DNA of 64,000 bases from an uncultured Alphaproteobacteria bacterium (GCA_902595755.1 CACJRF010000002.1:74677-138676); one strand, 5' to 3'. Positions 16,003-23,711 are shown, numbered from the stretch's first letter. A program made the numbers and translations. The notes: generated by a model not told the origin, from the letters alone.

Positions 16003-17016
16003 TTATAAATTTTTTTTAGGAGGCAAAAACTTTTTATTTTTTTTATCATACCTTCCCATTATCCACCTATGAGTTTTGTAAGACCAATAACTCATTCCAC
16101 CATCCTCAATAGGTTTAAGTTCAACCCTTGATTTTCTGTTTGTTTTTCCGGGTTTGTGCTTAAGCTTTGTTGCTTGGTACATAAGTTTCACATTAGGGTC
16201 AGAAAGATTAGGTCTTTGAGTATTAATATTTTTTACAAAACCTCTTAGAGATACTAATGCCACTCTAGCTCTTTTTTTATCTACTTTCTCAATGGATTTG
16301 ATTTTTTGACCTGCCCATATTAAGTGAATATTAAAATATTCATTAGAAGTTTTGTAGCTTAAAGAAAAATTTTTTGGTTTTTTTTTAATAAACCTAAATT
16401 CCTTCTTTCTAGAGGAAACGTCAATTTGATCAAAAAAATCAACGGAATAATCTAACTCTTCCAAAGCTTTAGTTTTGTCTATAGATAAATTATTAAAAAT
16501 AACATTAAGATCTTCACCTGTTACGCCCGCAAATGGATCAAGTAGATCTACATCTACAGAATCTCTAAAATGTATCTCTTTTATTTCAAGATTATAATTT
16601 TCAGCTGTAGCATTATAACAACTAAGAACATCAGGATGGTTTATATCAGGCTTAACAGAAGATATCTGGGTATAAAACGCTTTTAAACCAGCTAAAGCAA
16701 CACGTACTTGCTTTAATGGAACATTAGCCAGAGTCCTTATTATTTTTTTTGACCAAACTAAATTTATATTCACATATTCTTTTGATTCTTTAGAATAGTT
16801 CCAATGTACCGCTTTTATAGTTTCTTCATCTGATGCTTTGCCTTCACGAAGTTTTTGTAAAAATGATTTTTTTACAACTTTTTTTTGGTCCCATTTATCA
16901 AGCGAATCTTTAATTTCTTTTAATGCTTCTTCCTTATCAATTTTAAACGGTGATGGACTATTTCCAGCTACCTCGCCATGAACACCTCCAAATGGATCTT
17001 TAAACTTTCTACTCAT
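16003..17016 (-). CDS. Hypothetical protein built from two copies of a ~160-residue unit
   Basis: 337 residues, no signal peptide or membrane segment, basic at the C-terminus. Two halves align by eye: DPFGGVHGE (about 6) with DPFAGVTGED (about 160), YVNINLVWSKKI with YFNIHLIWAGQKI, and QVRVALAGLKAFYTQI with RARVALVSLRGFVKNI, each followed by PDINHPDV or PNLSDPNV and a (C/M)YxAT motif. So the gene arose by internal duplication and the unit is probably a folded domain. I do not recognise the family. Its start overlaps by 8 nt the end of a small two-segment membrane protein gene upstream, suggesting joint expression. Confidence 0.72.
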   Translation of the reverse strand: MSRKFKDPFGGVHGEVAGNSPSPFKIDKEEALKEIKDSLDKWDQKKVVKKSFLQKLREGKASDEETIKAVHWNYSKESKEYVNINLVWSKKIIRTLANVPLKQVRVALAGLKAFYTQISSVKPDINHPDVLSCYNATAENYNLEIKEIHFRDSVDVDLLDPFAGVTGEDLNVIFNNLSIDKTKALEELDYSVDFFDQIDVSSRKKEFRFIKKKPKNFSLSYKTSNEYFNIHLIWAGQKIKSIEKVDKKRARVALVSLRGFVKNINTQRPNLSDPNVKLMYQATKLKHKPGKTNRKSRVELKPIEDGGMSYWSYKTHRWIMGRYDKKNKKFLPPKKNL

Positions 17017-17257
17017 ATTTTTTTTTCTTAATTAAAAAGAAAGGAAATAATGTTAAAAATGAAAAGATAGAAGATACTATAAAAATCATTATGAGCCAAT
17101 TAGCAGTATTGATATCTAAACAAAATGTGTTTATTTTTTGATCTACATTAGTCTGTAGGCACTTATCCGATGACATAAATATATTATTTAAAAAATCCGA
17201 ATTATATTTGTTATAGATTTTAAAAAAAGAATATGAAGACCATATAGTTAAAGACAT
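17009..17257 (-). CDS. Small membrane protein upstream of the duplicated-domain gene
   Basis: 82 residues. A moderately hydrophobic N-terminal segment (about 1-15), a Cys-containing loop (KCLQT and TFCLD) and one clear membrane helix (about 55-77, LIMIFIVSSIFSFLTLFPFF) with a Lys-rich end. If the first segment also spans the membrane, the two-Cys loop would be periplasmic. No family recognised. It overlaps the following gene by 8 nt. Confidence 0.55.
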   Translation of the reverse strand: MSLTIWSSYSFFKIYNKYNSDFLNNIFMSSDKCLQTNVDQKINTFCLDINTANWLIMIFIVSSIFSFLTLFPFFLIKKKKYE

Positions 17258-17374
17258 AAAGACTAATCCTAAAATAGCTAAAAAAGATTTTAATATTAAA
17301 TATTTAATTGTATCAAAAATAATTATTTCTTCACTTAAAATTTATAATTTATAAAAATCATTTATTTATAAAAA

Positions 17375-17962
17375 TCACTTATTTATTAAAAATTTGAGTT
17401 CATTAATATTTCTTTGAAACCTATCCTTAAGCGATTTATGATTTTTTAGAAATTTTTTAAAATTTTTACAAAGATTTTCGTAGTACCACTTTGTTTCCTC
17501 TGAAGAAAGATGATGATTTTTCCATATTTTTTTCCCAATTTTGTTATAATCGTTAATTATACAACTTATGCTGTGAAGTTTGTCACACAAAGAAACAAGC
17601 AATGATGACTGGGACATTTTTGTCATAGAATCAAGAAACTTTTTTTTATTTTCTATAAATTTTTCATCGGTAATATCTGAATTCGAGCACTGTTTGACAA
17701 TATTTAGAACTTTTGTTCCAAATTTACTTTTAATTTGATTTAACCTCTTTTTATTATTCTCAAACTCAAATAAATCGTGAAATAATGCAGCTATTACTTC
17801 ATCGGTACTTCCATTGTTTTCAATAATTAAATTACTTACTGATGATAAATAGGCGAAGTAGGGTATTTTTATTCCTTTTCTGTGTTTATCCTTATAAAAA
17901 GAATAAGACAAATCAATAGCTTGCTTATACTTCAAGAGGTCTATTTTTTTTCTTGCGTTCAT
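17375..17962 (-). CDS. HD-domain protein of RelA/SpoT-hydrolase type with altered metal site
   Basis: 195 residues resembling the HD hydrolase domain of RelA/SpoT enzymes (hydrolysis of (p)ppGpp) and small Mesh1-like proteins. Seen: KDKHRKGIKIPYFAYL near residue 23, the HD pair in AALFHDLFE (about 65-73), and the late Asp in SLCDKLHS (about 126). In active enzymes the early motif is PYxxHP; here it reads PYFAYL, so the first metal-binding His is Tyr. The rest of the HD site is kept. No synthetase or TGS domain is present. It may be a weak or inactive hydrolase or act on another nucleotide; this is inference. It stands alone between a small membrane gene and the deacetylase-like gene. Confidence 0.7.
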   Translation of the reverse strand: MNARKKIDLLKYKQAIDLSYSFYKDKHRKGIKIPYFAYLSSVSNLIIENNGSTDEVIAALFHDLFEFENNKKRLNQIKSKFGTKVLNIVKQCSNSDITDEKFIENKKKFLDSMTKMSQSSLLVSLCDKLHSISCIINDYNKIGKKIWKNHHLSSEETKWYYENLCKNFKKFLKNHKSLKDRFQRNINELKFLINK

Positions 17963-18006
17963 TTATAACTCTAAATTTTTAGCAATTTAATCTTAAATAA
18001 TAAACA

Positions 18007-19011
18007 CTAAAAAAATTTTTTCAAAGTCATTATGTGTTTAATTGCCGCACTTGAGTTCCCTGCAATATTATAACCACCTTCTAAAATTGAAAGAATTCTT
18101 CCATCACAAAATTGATTTGCAATATTTAAAACTACCTTTGTGAGACCTTCAAATGCTTCATCTGAGAGATTAAAACATCCTAAAGGGTCTTGTTTTCTGC
18201 TATCAAAACCTGCAGAAATAAGTATAAAATCTGGCTTAAACTTAATGGCTTGCTCAAATAATTTTGTTCTGTAAATTTCTAAAATTTTTTCATCATTAGT
18301 TCCACAAGGTAAATGGATATTTACATTGTAACCCAAGCCGTTTCCTTGTCCCTTTTTATCTGGTGATCCAGTTCCTGGATATGCAAATTGGTCATGTGTG
18401 GAAAAAAAAAGAATGGTAGGATCATCATAAAAAAAATATTCAGTTGAGTTTCCATGATGATAATCCCAGTCAACTATTAGAATTTTTTTTAGCTTATATT
18501 TAACTTGTATATATTTTGCAGTAATTGCAATATGATTATAAAAACAGAAGCCTTCAATTCTACCTGTATTTAAAGCATGATGCCCAGGCGGTCTGACAAG
18601 ACAAAAAATATTTTTGACTTTGCCACTCATAATTCGATCAATTCCATGTAAACAAATCATTGTGGCAGTTTTGGAAGCCATCTCACCTTTTACATTTTCT
18701 TTTTTAAGAGATAAGATATGATTATTTGTATGAATTTTTTTGATCCAAAAATAGGGGTCGTGATTTAAATTAGATAAACTAACATTAATTAAATCATCTT
18801 TTAAATTTGTTTTTAAAATTTCATTTAATAAATATTCAATTCTCTCTGGTTTTTCCGGATGATCATCAGAAATAATATATTTTAAAAAATTTTCATGAAA
18901 TAAAATGTTTGTTTTTGATGTTTTTGAGTAGGCATTTTTAAATGTAAAAAGTTTGAATAAAGAAAATAAGAATAATTGAAAAATAGAAAAAATAAATTTT
19001 CTTTTTCTCAT
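18007..19011 (-). CDS. Histone-deacetylase-family amidohydrolase with N-terminal signal/anchor
   Basis: 334 residues, arginase/deacetylase fold. Family motifs in order: DDHPEKPERI, RPPGHHAL (catalytic His pair), ILIVDWDYHHGNST (zinc-binding Asp and His), FSTHDQFAYPGTG, SAGFDSRKQDPLG (third zinc Asp), ILEGGYN. These Zn2+-dependent enzymes remove acetyl groups from lysine, polyamines or small amides; the substrate cannot be told. Unusually, about 30 hydrophobic/basic residues (MRKRKFIFSIFQLFLFSLF) precede the domain and look like a signal peptide or anchor, placing the enzyme outside the cytoplasm. The ATG directly abuts the stop of a lipoprotein gene, so the two are co-transcribed and may act together in the periplasm. 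Confidence 0.85.
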   Translation of the reverse strand: MRKRKFIFSIFQLFLFSLFKLFTFKNAYSKTSKTNILFHENFLKYIISDDHPEKPERIEYLLNEILKTNLKDDLINVSLSNLNHDPYFWIKKIHTNNHILSLKKENVKGEMASKTATMICLHGIDRIMSGKVKNIFCLVRPPGHHALNTGRIEGFCFYNHIAITAKYIQVKYKLKKILIVDWDYHHGNSTEYFFYDDPTILFFSTHDQFAYPGTGSPDKKGQGNGLGYNVNIHLPCGTNDEKILEIYRTKLFEQAIKFKPDFILISAGFDSRKQDPLGCFNLSDEAFEGLTKVVLNIANQFCDGRILSILEGGYNIAGNSSAAIKHIMTLKKFF

Positions 19012-19641
19012 TTATTTTTTTATAGAATTGAGAGAGATATAAATTTTTTCGTGAATTTCTGACATTAAATTCTCTATTGAACCCTGTATTGACTTATAAG
19101 CACCTTCATTAGCTGTACAATTTAAGTATAAATTCTTATCCCATGATTTATTAGAACTTACAGAATTATTAATTGACCTTATATGGCTTTTAACATTTAG
19201 ATCTGTTTTAATTGTAACATTATAATTAGCTATATTTTCTTTGACATTGAAAATTGCATTAGCTTTGTGATTTTTGAATATAATTTGAGCAATAATATCT
19301 GAAGAAGCCAACTCATCTTCATTTAACTCTCTGTTTGTAAACTCAACATTATCAAACATTCTATTAATTATATTTTTGATTGATTCTCTGTAAGCTTTAT
19401 CTAATTCAATTTGGATTTGCCAAGATTCACAATCCTCGGACTCAATTATGGAATTATTTACTAGTTCTTTATCTGATATATAAACGGAAAATTTTCCACT
19501 GAACCTTGCAACATTTTCTAGAAAAAACGGGGATGCAGACCTTTTTGCACTGCTACTACAACTAACTAATCCAACTAAGAAAACTAATAAGATTAAGTGT
19601 TTTACTTTATTTTTATATAAATTTTTAAATCTAAATTTCAT
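19012..19641 (-). CDS. Lipoprotein of unknown function paired with the deacetylase-like gene
   Basis: 209 residues with a lipoprotein signal (basic start, LILLVFLVGLVSC, lipobox LVSC at about 25-28). The mature part is mixed alpha/beta with two later Cys (SEDCESWQIQIEL and LYLNCTANEGAYKS) and no recognised domain. The first base upstream of the deacetylase ATG is its last stop base, so translation is probably coupled. The pairing with an exported amidohydrolase suggests a common cell-envelope task, but nothing in the sequence says which. Confidence 0.7.
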   Translation of the reverse strand: MKFRFKNLYKNKVKHLILLVFLVGLVSCSSSAKRSASPFFLENVARFSGKFSVYISDKELVNNSIIESEDCESWQIQIELDKAYRESIKNIINRMFDNVEFTNRELNEDELASSDIIAQIIFKNHKANAIFNVKENIANYNVTIKTDLNVKSHIRSINNSVSSNKSWDKNLYLNCTANEGAYKSIQGSIENLMSEIHEKIYISLNSIKK

Positions 19642-19708
19642 AAACCTAATTGTAAATTAAATATGTGAAAAATGATAACTCAAGTTTCACATATTTAACA
19701 ATCAATAA

Positions 19709-19831
19709 TTATTTTTTATCTGAGCGTTTATAACCCCATCTATTTTCTGATAAATCCCATACTCTTCGAGTCTGTTTTGGAATTTTCACTAGAATATTAT
19801 TAATTTTAATTAGAGTTTTGGTTAATAACAT
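19709..19831 (-). CDS. 40-residue basic small protein
   Basis: Short frame with a strong ribosome site (AGGAG at 19844-19840, 8 nt before ATG at 19831). The product is basic, with a hydrophobic N-terminus (MLLTKTLIKINNILVKI) and a C-terminal PKQTRRVWDLSENRWGYKR. It has two Trp and many Lys/Arg. It resembles DUF1127-type mini-proteins in size and charge but lacks their conserved C-terminal motif, so I leave it unnamed. The gap around it would otherwise be empty. Confidence 0.55.
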   Translation of the reverse strand: MLLTKTLIKINNILVKIPKQTRRVWDLSENRWGYKRSDKK

Positions 19832-19879
19832 ACTTTTCACTCCTTTATGTTAAAGTTAATAAGCATGTACTTTTGACGC

Positions 19880-20113
19880 ATGTACTATGCGCCACTTTAT
19901 AACCATGTGGATGGTAATATTATAATAAACTATTTTAAAAAAAATACAATTATTTTATTATACATTTATATGATTAGGAAAGTTTTCAAAGAAAGTATAT
20001 ATAGAGAATATGAGAGATATATATGTAACGAGATGGATGATGATGAAAAATCAAAATATGTTAAATCGAAAAACTTTTTTTTAGTAACTAGAATTAACCT
20101 TGATATTAAATAA
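19880..20113 (+). CDS. Hypothetical small protein, first of a three-gene overlapping run
   Basis: 77 residues from the first ATG, or 47 from an internal ATG at 19970 (MIRKVFKESIYREYERYICNE), which gives a compact charged protein. The N-terminal 30 residues are hydrophobic and not clearly coding. The stop shares a base with the next ATG (TAATG at 20111-20115), which supports real translation of this frame near its end. No family recognised. Confidence 0.4.
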   Translation: MYYAPLYNHVDGNIIINYFKKNTIILLYIYMIRKVFKESIYREYERYICNEMDDDEKSKYVKSKNFFLVTRINLDIK

Positions 20114-20385
20114 TGAAGTATATTGTTATTATTTTATTTTTTGGATTATTAGTTACACTTTTTTTTATTGTTAAAAATGAGTATACACAAAATAAAAACT
20201 CCACAGTTAAAATAATCAATCAAAAATCATCATTAATTAAATGTGAATTAAAAAATGAAATCATTGACATGAAAAAGTTAGATTCTGAACGTCAATGTTA
20301 TTACGACTGTGGAAAAGATGATGTTGTGAGGGTGGATACCAGTATATCCTACCCATGTCAGAATTATATTATGGAGAATCGATGA
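20113..20385 (+). CDS. Small membrane-anchored, Cys-containing hypothetical protein
   Basis: 90 residues: an N-terminal hydrophobic anchor or signal (about 3-20, YIVIILFFGLLVTLFFIV), then a polar domain with four Cys (IKCELK, QCYYDCGKDD, SYPCQNY) that may form disulphides outside the cytoplasm. Unknown family. Both ends overlap neighbours (1 nt upstream, 4 nt ATGA downstream), so it belongs to one small operon running to 20744. Confidence 0.6.
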   Translation: MKYIVIILFFGLLVTLFFIVKNEYTQNKNSTVKIINQKSSLIKCELKNEIIDMKKLDSERQCYYDCGKDDVVRVDTSISYPCQNYIMENR

Positions 20386-20744
20386 AAAAAATTCTAATGC
20401 TTTTACTAGTTTTAAATTCAAAAGTTTTTGCCGGAGAGATTGATGGTAAGGGGCTTATATGTAAAGTATATGGGGATCTTATAGGTTATTATTTCGAAAA
20501 TAATCGCACATCGGAATATAAAATAATTGGTGGAGAAAAAGAATTAGAACTTAAAAGTAAGGATATAGGAAAGTACTATACTAATGAAAATTTTATTTTT
20601 ATAAATGAAATAAAAATCGACAGAAAAAATTTAAAATATCAAAGATTTTCCTCTTTTAGGGGGGATTGTGAAGCATTTAAAGATCTTAAATCTTTTAAGA
20701 AAGGTTTTGATATTGAGTTACTTACCAAAGAAAATAAAATTTAA
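20382..20744 (+). CDS. Secreted hypothetical protein (paralogue of 23208-23678)
   Basis: 120 residues from ATG at 20382, chosen because GGAG lies just upstream, the ATGA overlap with the previous gene is typical, and a signal peptide starts at once (MKKILMLLLVLNSKVFAG). The mature part has the pattern GKGLICK...GYYFEN...FIFINEI...DRKNLKYQ...GDCEAF. The same order of motifs (GKSLSC, GISFES, NNIFFKI, NRESLDL, KCDIVE) appears in the gene at 23208, so the two form a small family of exported beta-rich proteins with a Cys near each end. Function unknown. Confidence 0.65.
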   Translation: MKKILMLLLVLNSKVFAGEIDGKGLICKVYGDLIGYYFENNRTSEYKIIGGEKELELKSKDIGKYYTNENFIFINEIKIDRKNLKYQRFSSFRGDCEAFKDLKSFKKGFDIELLTKENKI

Positions 20745-20823
20745 AAGTTATCAAAGTTAAAAAATATTTTATGAATCTATATTAAAAAGTTGATATTTTG
20801 AGTAAACCATATAATAAAGATTT

Positions 20824-21459
20824 ATGATTTTTGTATTCTGTAGAATAACTTTATCTGTAATAATGATTTTCGTTTGTGGTCAGACTTTTTCACAAAATTT
20901 TAGTGAAAGAAAAAATGTTAACAAAATTTTGAAAGGTTTTTATAAAAATAATACATTTGAATGCAACTATATTAACAAATCTTGGAGTACAGGTTTTAAC
21001 GACCAACCATATGGTATGGTTAATAATAATGGTGCTTTCAGTTCAATTGTTGTTTTTAAACATCAAAATTTCATTGGTACTTTGTGGCCTAAGATTGGAG
21101 AAATTTCTACAGAGAGAGGTGTTAGAAAATATCAACTTTGGAAGAAAACTAAAAACGATAAATTTGAGCTTATACCTACTGATTATCTTGATGATAAGTC
21201 AAGTGCAGATTTAAATCTGAAAGATATTCAAACTGTTGCCGAATATAAAACCTATTTTGATGATAAAAGTTTAAAAATAGCTTCAAAATCTTGGATAACT
21301 GACTTTTATAGTTGTGAGAAGGTAGATCATTCAAATTTTGCAAGAGAAAAATTAATAGATATCTTTGTCAACCAAAATATTTATGTTGAAAAAGATTTTA
21401 AGTATAGAGAAGGAAATCCTACATCCTTTAGCAATAAAATAGATCTTTTAAAAGAATAA
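20824..21459 (+). CDS. Secreted hypothetical protein
   Basis: 211 residues with a signal peptide (about 1-23, ending GQTFSQ). The mature domain contains aromatic-rich segments (NKSWSTGFNDQPYGMVNN, FIGTLWPKIGE, ASKSWITDFYSC) and two Cys (FECNY and YSCEK). No family recognised; the position and size suggest a periplasmic or exported protein. It stands alone with about 80 nt before it and no clear terminator after it. Confidence 0.55.
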   Translation: MIFVFCRITLSVIMIFVCGQTFSQNFSERKNVNKILKGFYKNNTFECNYINKSWSTGFNDQPYGMVNNNGAFSSIVVFKHQNFIGTLWPKIGEISTERGVRKYQLWKKTKNDKFELIPTDYLDDKSSADLNLKDIQTVAEYKTYFDDKSLKIASKSWITDFYSCEKVDHSNFAREKLIDIFVNQNIYVEKDFKYREGNPTSFSNKIDLLKE

Positions 21460-21534
21460 TTTGTGGTAGAAATATAGTAGAAAATAATTAAATAGACCAG
21501 AATTAAGGCATTCTCATTGCTAATAATGAAAGTT

Positions 21535-21702
21535 TTATTTAATCAGCTCATGAACATCGTTATGTATATCTTCAACCAAAAGGTTGAGATTATCAATACT
21601 CGATTGAAGTTCATTATTATAATGTATAATCTTAAAATTTTGATAAAGAATTAATATAATGATTATTAATAGGCCAAATAAACCAATATTAATTTTTTGC
21701 AT
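21535..21702 (-). CDS. 55-residue single-span membrane protein
   Basis: ATG at 21702 with an excellent GGAGG site 8 nt upstream (21715-21711). The product has one membrane helix at residues 6-20 (GLFGLLIIIILILY) and a soluble amphipathic C-terminus with heptad-like leucines and acidic residues (ELQSSIDNLNLLVEDIHND), possibly a coiled coil. No family recognised. It lies in a stretch that would otherwise look non-coding. Confidence 0.6.
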   Translation of the reverse strand: MQKINIGLFGLLIIIILILYQNFKIIHYNNELQSSIDNLNLLVEDIHNDVHELIK

Positions 21703-21963
21703 ATTATTTACCTCCAGATATTTATTTGAATTACAAACTTAAAAATATCAATACTTAATTTAATTATCAACATAATGAAATTTCAAATTATTATTTGAGT
21801 TTCCAACAAAAGTAGGATAATTAAATAAAAAATTTATTTCATTATATACTAAGAATTTCAATTACTTATATGTTAATTAAGTTAAATATTTATTAGGTTT
21901 TTATATCTTTAGAATAAAAGTATCAGTACAATATTTTCAATTTATTAACAATGTTATCCACAA

Positions 21964-22338
21964 TTATACAATGCTATCTAAATTATCCCTTATTGTATTG
22001 TCTAAATTCATTAACCTTATGTAAGTAGTTCTTAAAATTGCTTTTATAAGCTTTGATGATTTTTGAAACTCTGCAATGATTGTTTTTTTTGGAATTTTTA
22101 TGGCAACTGAATCTTTAGTAATTTTAAGTGTAACTGTTCTTTTTGTATTAAGTAATATTGATTGCTCACCAAAAACCTCTTTCTCGTTAATAAATCCAAC
22201 TTTGACTGAGTTCTTTGATAAAACTTCTACTTCACCTTTTTCAAGAAGATAAGCAAAGTTTGCTTCATCACCTATTTTGTAAATGGTAGTTCCTGATTTC
22301 CAGTTCACTGGATTTATATTTTTTAAGACATTGGACAT
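21964..22338 (-). CDS. Stand-alone cyclic-nucleotide-binding domain protein (fourth in window)
   Basis: 124 residues, a single cNMP-binding domain with cassette VFGEQSILLNTKRTVTLK; the Glu and Arg contacts are kept, the usual small residue after Arg-Thr is Val. The N-terminal part (SGTTIYKIGDEANFAYLLEKGEVEV) is typical of the beta-roll. The C-terminal helix is short and there is no DNA-binding domain. It resembles the proteins at 4999 and 5466 and the N-domain of the HlyD fusion, although it lies 12-17 kb from them and outside their operon. Sensing of cAMP made by the CHASE2 cyclase is plausible. Confidence 0.75.
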   Translation of the reverse strand: MSNVLKNINPVNWKSGTTIYKIGDEANFAYLLEKGEVEVLSKNSVKVGFINEKEVFGEQSILLNTKRTVTLKITKDSVAIKIPKKTIIAEFQKSSKLIKAILRTTYIRLMNLDNTIRDNLDSIV

Positions 22339-22516
22339 TTAACTCATTTAATTATATGAAGAATTTTTGGATTTAAAGTTGGGCTATGTGCCACTTTGCT
22401 TTTACTTCAATCAGAGGGCTAAATGGCTATAATGATCTACTATTACAAAGTGGCAATAAATATTTAATTATTTTATTATTTAATACAATTGTTTTTTAAG
22501 ATTATTAGAAACTTTT

Positions 22517-22870
22517 ATGTACAAAATTCTTATACCATTGATTTTTATAAATTTTGAATCTTTTGCAAAAAGCTTTTGCATAATAGAAAATTTAAAGAAT
22601 TTTGATAATGAGAGAATGAATTGTAAAAATAAAGACTTTGTTTTTGGCTATTTGAATTTTAATTCTGAAAATAAAAACTTAGACTATATTGTAGATAACA
22701 AGAAAAATATAAAAGTTGTAAAAAAATATCATAAAAATATAAATAAATTTATTGATGATTTATGTTATCTTGATAATTATTTGAAGATAAAAGAGATAAC
22801 AGACTTTGATGAAAAAAAAAATATATTCAAAGTAGTACTTATAATTTCATGTAGGATAAAAAATGAATAA
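22517..22870 (+). CDS. Secreted Cys-containing hypothetical protein
   Basis: 117 residues: signal peptide (MYKILIPLIFINFESFAKS), then a Lys/Asn/Asp-rich mature part with four Cys (SFCIIENL, MNCKN, DLCYLD, ISCRIKN), consistent with two disulphides in the periplasm. No family recognised. The ATG of the next small gene lies inside its last codons (overlap 8 nt), so it heads a run of three overlapping genes. Confidence 0.55.
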   Translation: MYKILIPLIFINFESFAKSFCIIENLKNFDNERMNCKNKDFVFGYLNFNSENKNLDYIVDNKKNIKVVKKYHKNINKFIDDLCYLDNYLKIKEITDFDEKKNIFKVVLIISCRIKNE

Positions 22871-23003
22871 GAATGATATCGACTATAAAGTTTGTTCTAA
22901 ATGTGATGCGCCACTACCAAATTCAAAGGGAAGATTGGATTACTTTAATTCAGATCCAAATATTTGTGACGATTGTCATATACTATTAGATCATGAGGGT
23001 TAG
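22863..23003 (+). CDS. 46-residue zinc-ribbon mini-protein
   Basis: Too short for usual gene callers but has clear features: VCSKCDAPLP and ICDDCHILLD give two CxxC knuckles spaced 21 residues apart, typical of a four-Cys zinc ribbon. It overlaps the end of the preceding gene by 8 nt and the start of the following zinc-ribbon gene by 11 nt, a layout expected of real, translationally coupled genes. The partner (protein or nucleic acid) is unknown. Confidence 0.6.
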   Translation: MNKNDIDYKVCSKCDAPLPNSKGRLDYFNSDPNICDDCHILLDHEG

Positions 23004-23175
23004 AGAAAATAGAAAGTGTTTTAGGTGTTCAAAGGATTTCAAAAAGCTATTTAGATGTATAATAGATTCGAGCGGTAACTTGATATTCATTTGTGAATTT
23101 TGTCTAGAAAGCTCAAAAAAGGATAACATATTCTATCAGTATGGAGGAACTTGGAAATCTAAAAAAAAGGATTAA
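22993..23175 (+). CDS. 60-residue zinc-ribbon protein
   Basis: Contains CFRCSKDFKKLFRC and ICEFCLESS: CxxC pairs about 23 residues apart, with an extra Cys, and a basic tail. This is the second of two adjacent zinc-ribbon mini-proteins; they may be a split or duplicated pair. It is encoded in a frame overlapping the previous gene by 11 nt. No nuclease or polymerase domain is attached. Confidence 0.6.
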   Translation: MRVRENRKCFRCSKDFKKLFRCIIDSSGNLIFICEFCLESSKKDNIFYQYGGTWKSKKKD

Positions 23176-23207
23176 GTTTAAGATATTAATTTATTATATT
23201 ATTTACT

Positions 23208-23678
23208 ATGAACATTAAACTCTTTAATATAGCCTTTGGAATATTCCTTTTATTATCATCAAATAAGGTTTTTTCAAATCCGACAGGTAAATCTCTTAGT
23301 TGTTATTCAATAGTTAAAAAAAATTTAAACTATAAAAATTATAAAGGAATAAGCTTTGAATCTGAAAAATCTGTTAGAGTTGTGACTCTCAAAATGAAAA
23401 ACAATCAATTAAAAGTAGTCTCAAAGCTCACACCTTACAAGGTTGAAAATAACAATATTTTCTTTAAAATTAAATTTATTTGGTACGGTAATATTTTCTT
23501 TGAAGAGTTTAGTTTAAATAGAGAAAGTCTTGATTTGATAAACACTTCAAAGAACAAAGTTAGTAAATTAAAGTGTGATATTGTAGAGGGTGATTTTATG
23601 CAGTTGATGAACAAAAAAAAAGATAATTATCAAGAGATCTTTGAAAAGAAATTAAGACAAGGAACGAATAAAATTTAG
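23208..23678 (+). CDS. Secreted hypothetical protein (paralogue of 20382-20744)
   Basis: 156 residues: signal peptide (about 1-24, ending SNKVFS), then a beta-rich domain sharing motif order with the protein at 20382: GKSLSCYSI, GISFESEK, VENNNIFFKI, SLNRESLDLI, SKLKCDIVEG. The C-terminus adds a charged helix. A Cys near each end of the domain could form a disulphide. Followed at once by a perfect 13-bp bidirectional terminator. Function unknown. Confidence 0.6.
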   Translation: MNIKLFNIAFGIFLLLSSNKVFSNPTGKSLSCYSIVKKNLNYKNYKGISFESEKSVRVVTLKMKNNQLKVVSKLTPYKVENNNIFFKIKFIWYGNIFFEEFSLNRESLDLINTSKNKVSKLKCDIVEGDFMQLMNKKKDNYQEIFEKKLRQGTNKI

Positions 23679-23681
23679 TAG

Positions 23682-23710
23682 TTTAAGGAGAGTTAAAAAC
23701 TCTCCTTAAA
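23682..23710. terminator. Bidirectional terminator between convergent genes
   Basis: TTTAAGGAGAGTT (23682-23694) and AACTCTCCTTAAA (23698-23710) form a perfect 13-bp stem with a 3-nt loop, placed between gene ends at 23678 (+) and 23712 (-). Confidence 0.8.
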
Positions 23711-23711
23711 T

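Noticed and set aside
19709-19831. DUF1127 family assignment
   Set aside because: Size and charge fit, but the conserved C-terminal motif of that family is absent.
20957-21214. 85-codon frame inside 20824-21459
   Set aside because: Same-strand shadow of the longer gene, which has a signal peptide; the shadow has no start signal.
22390-22454. 9-bp inverted repeat GCCACTTTG/CAAAGTGGC as ends of an insertion sequence
   Set aside because: Only 65 nt apart with no transposase or target duplication; probably a chance or regulatory structure.
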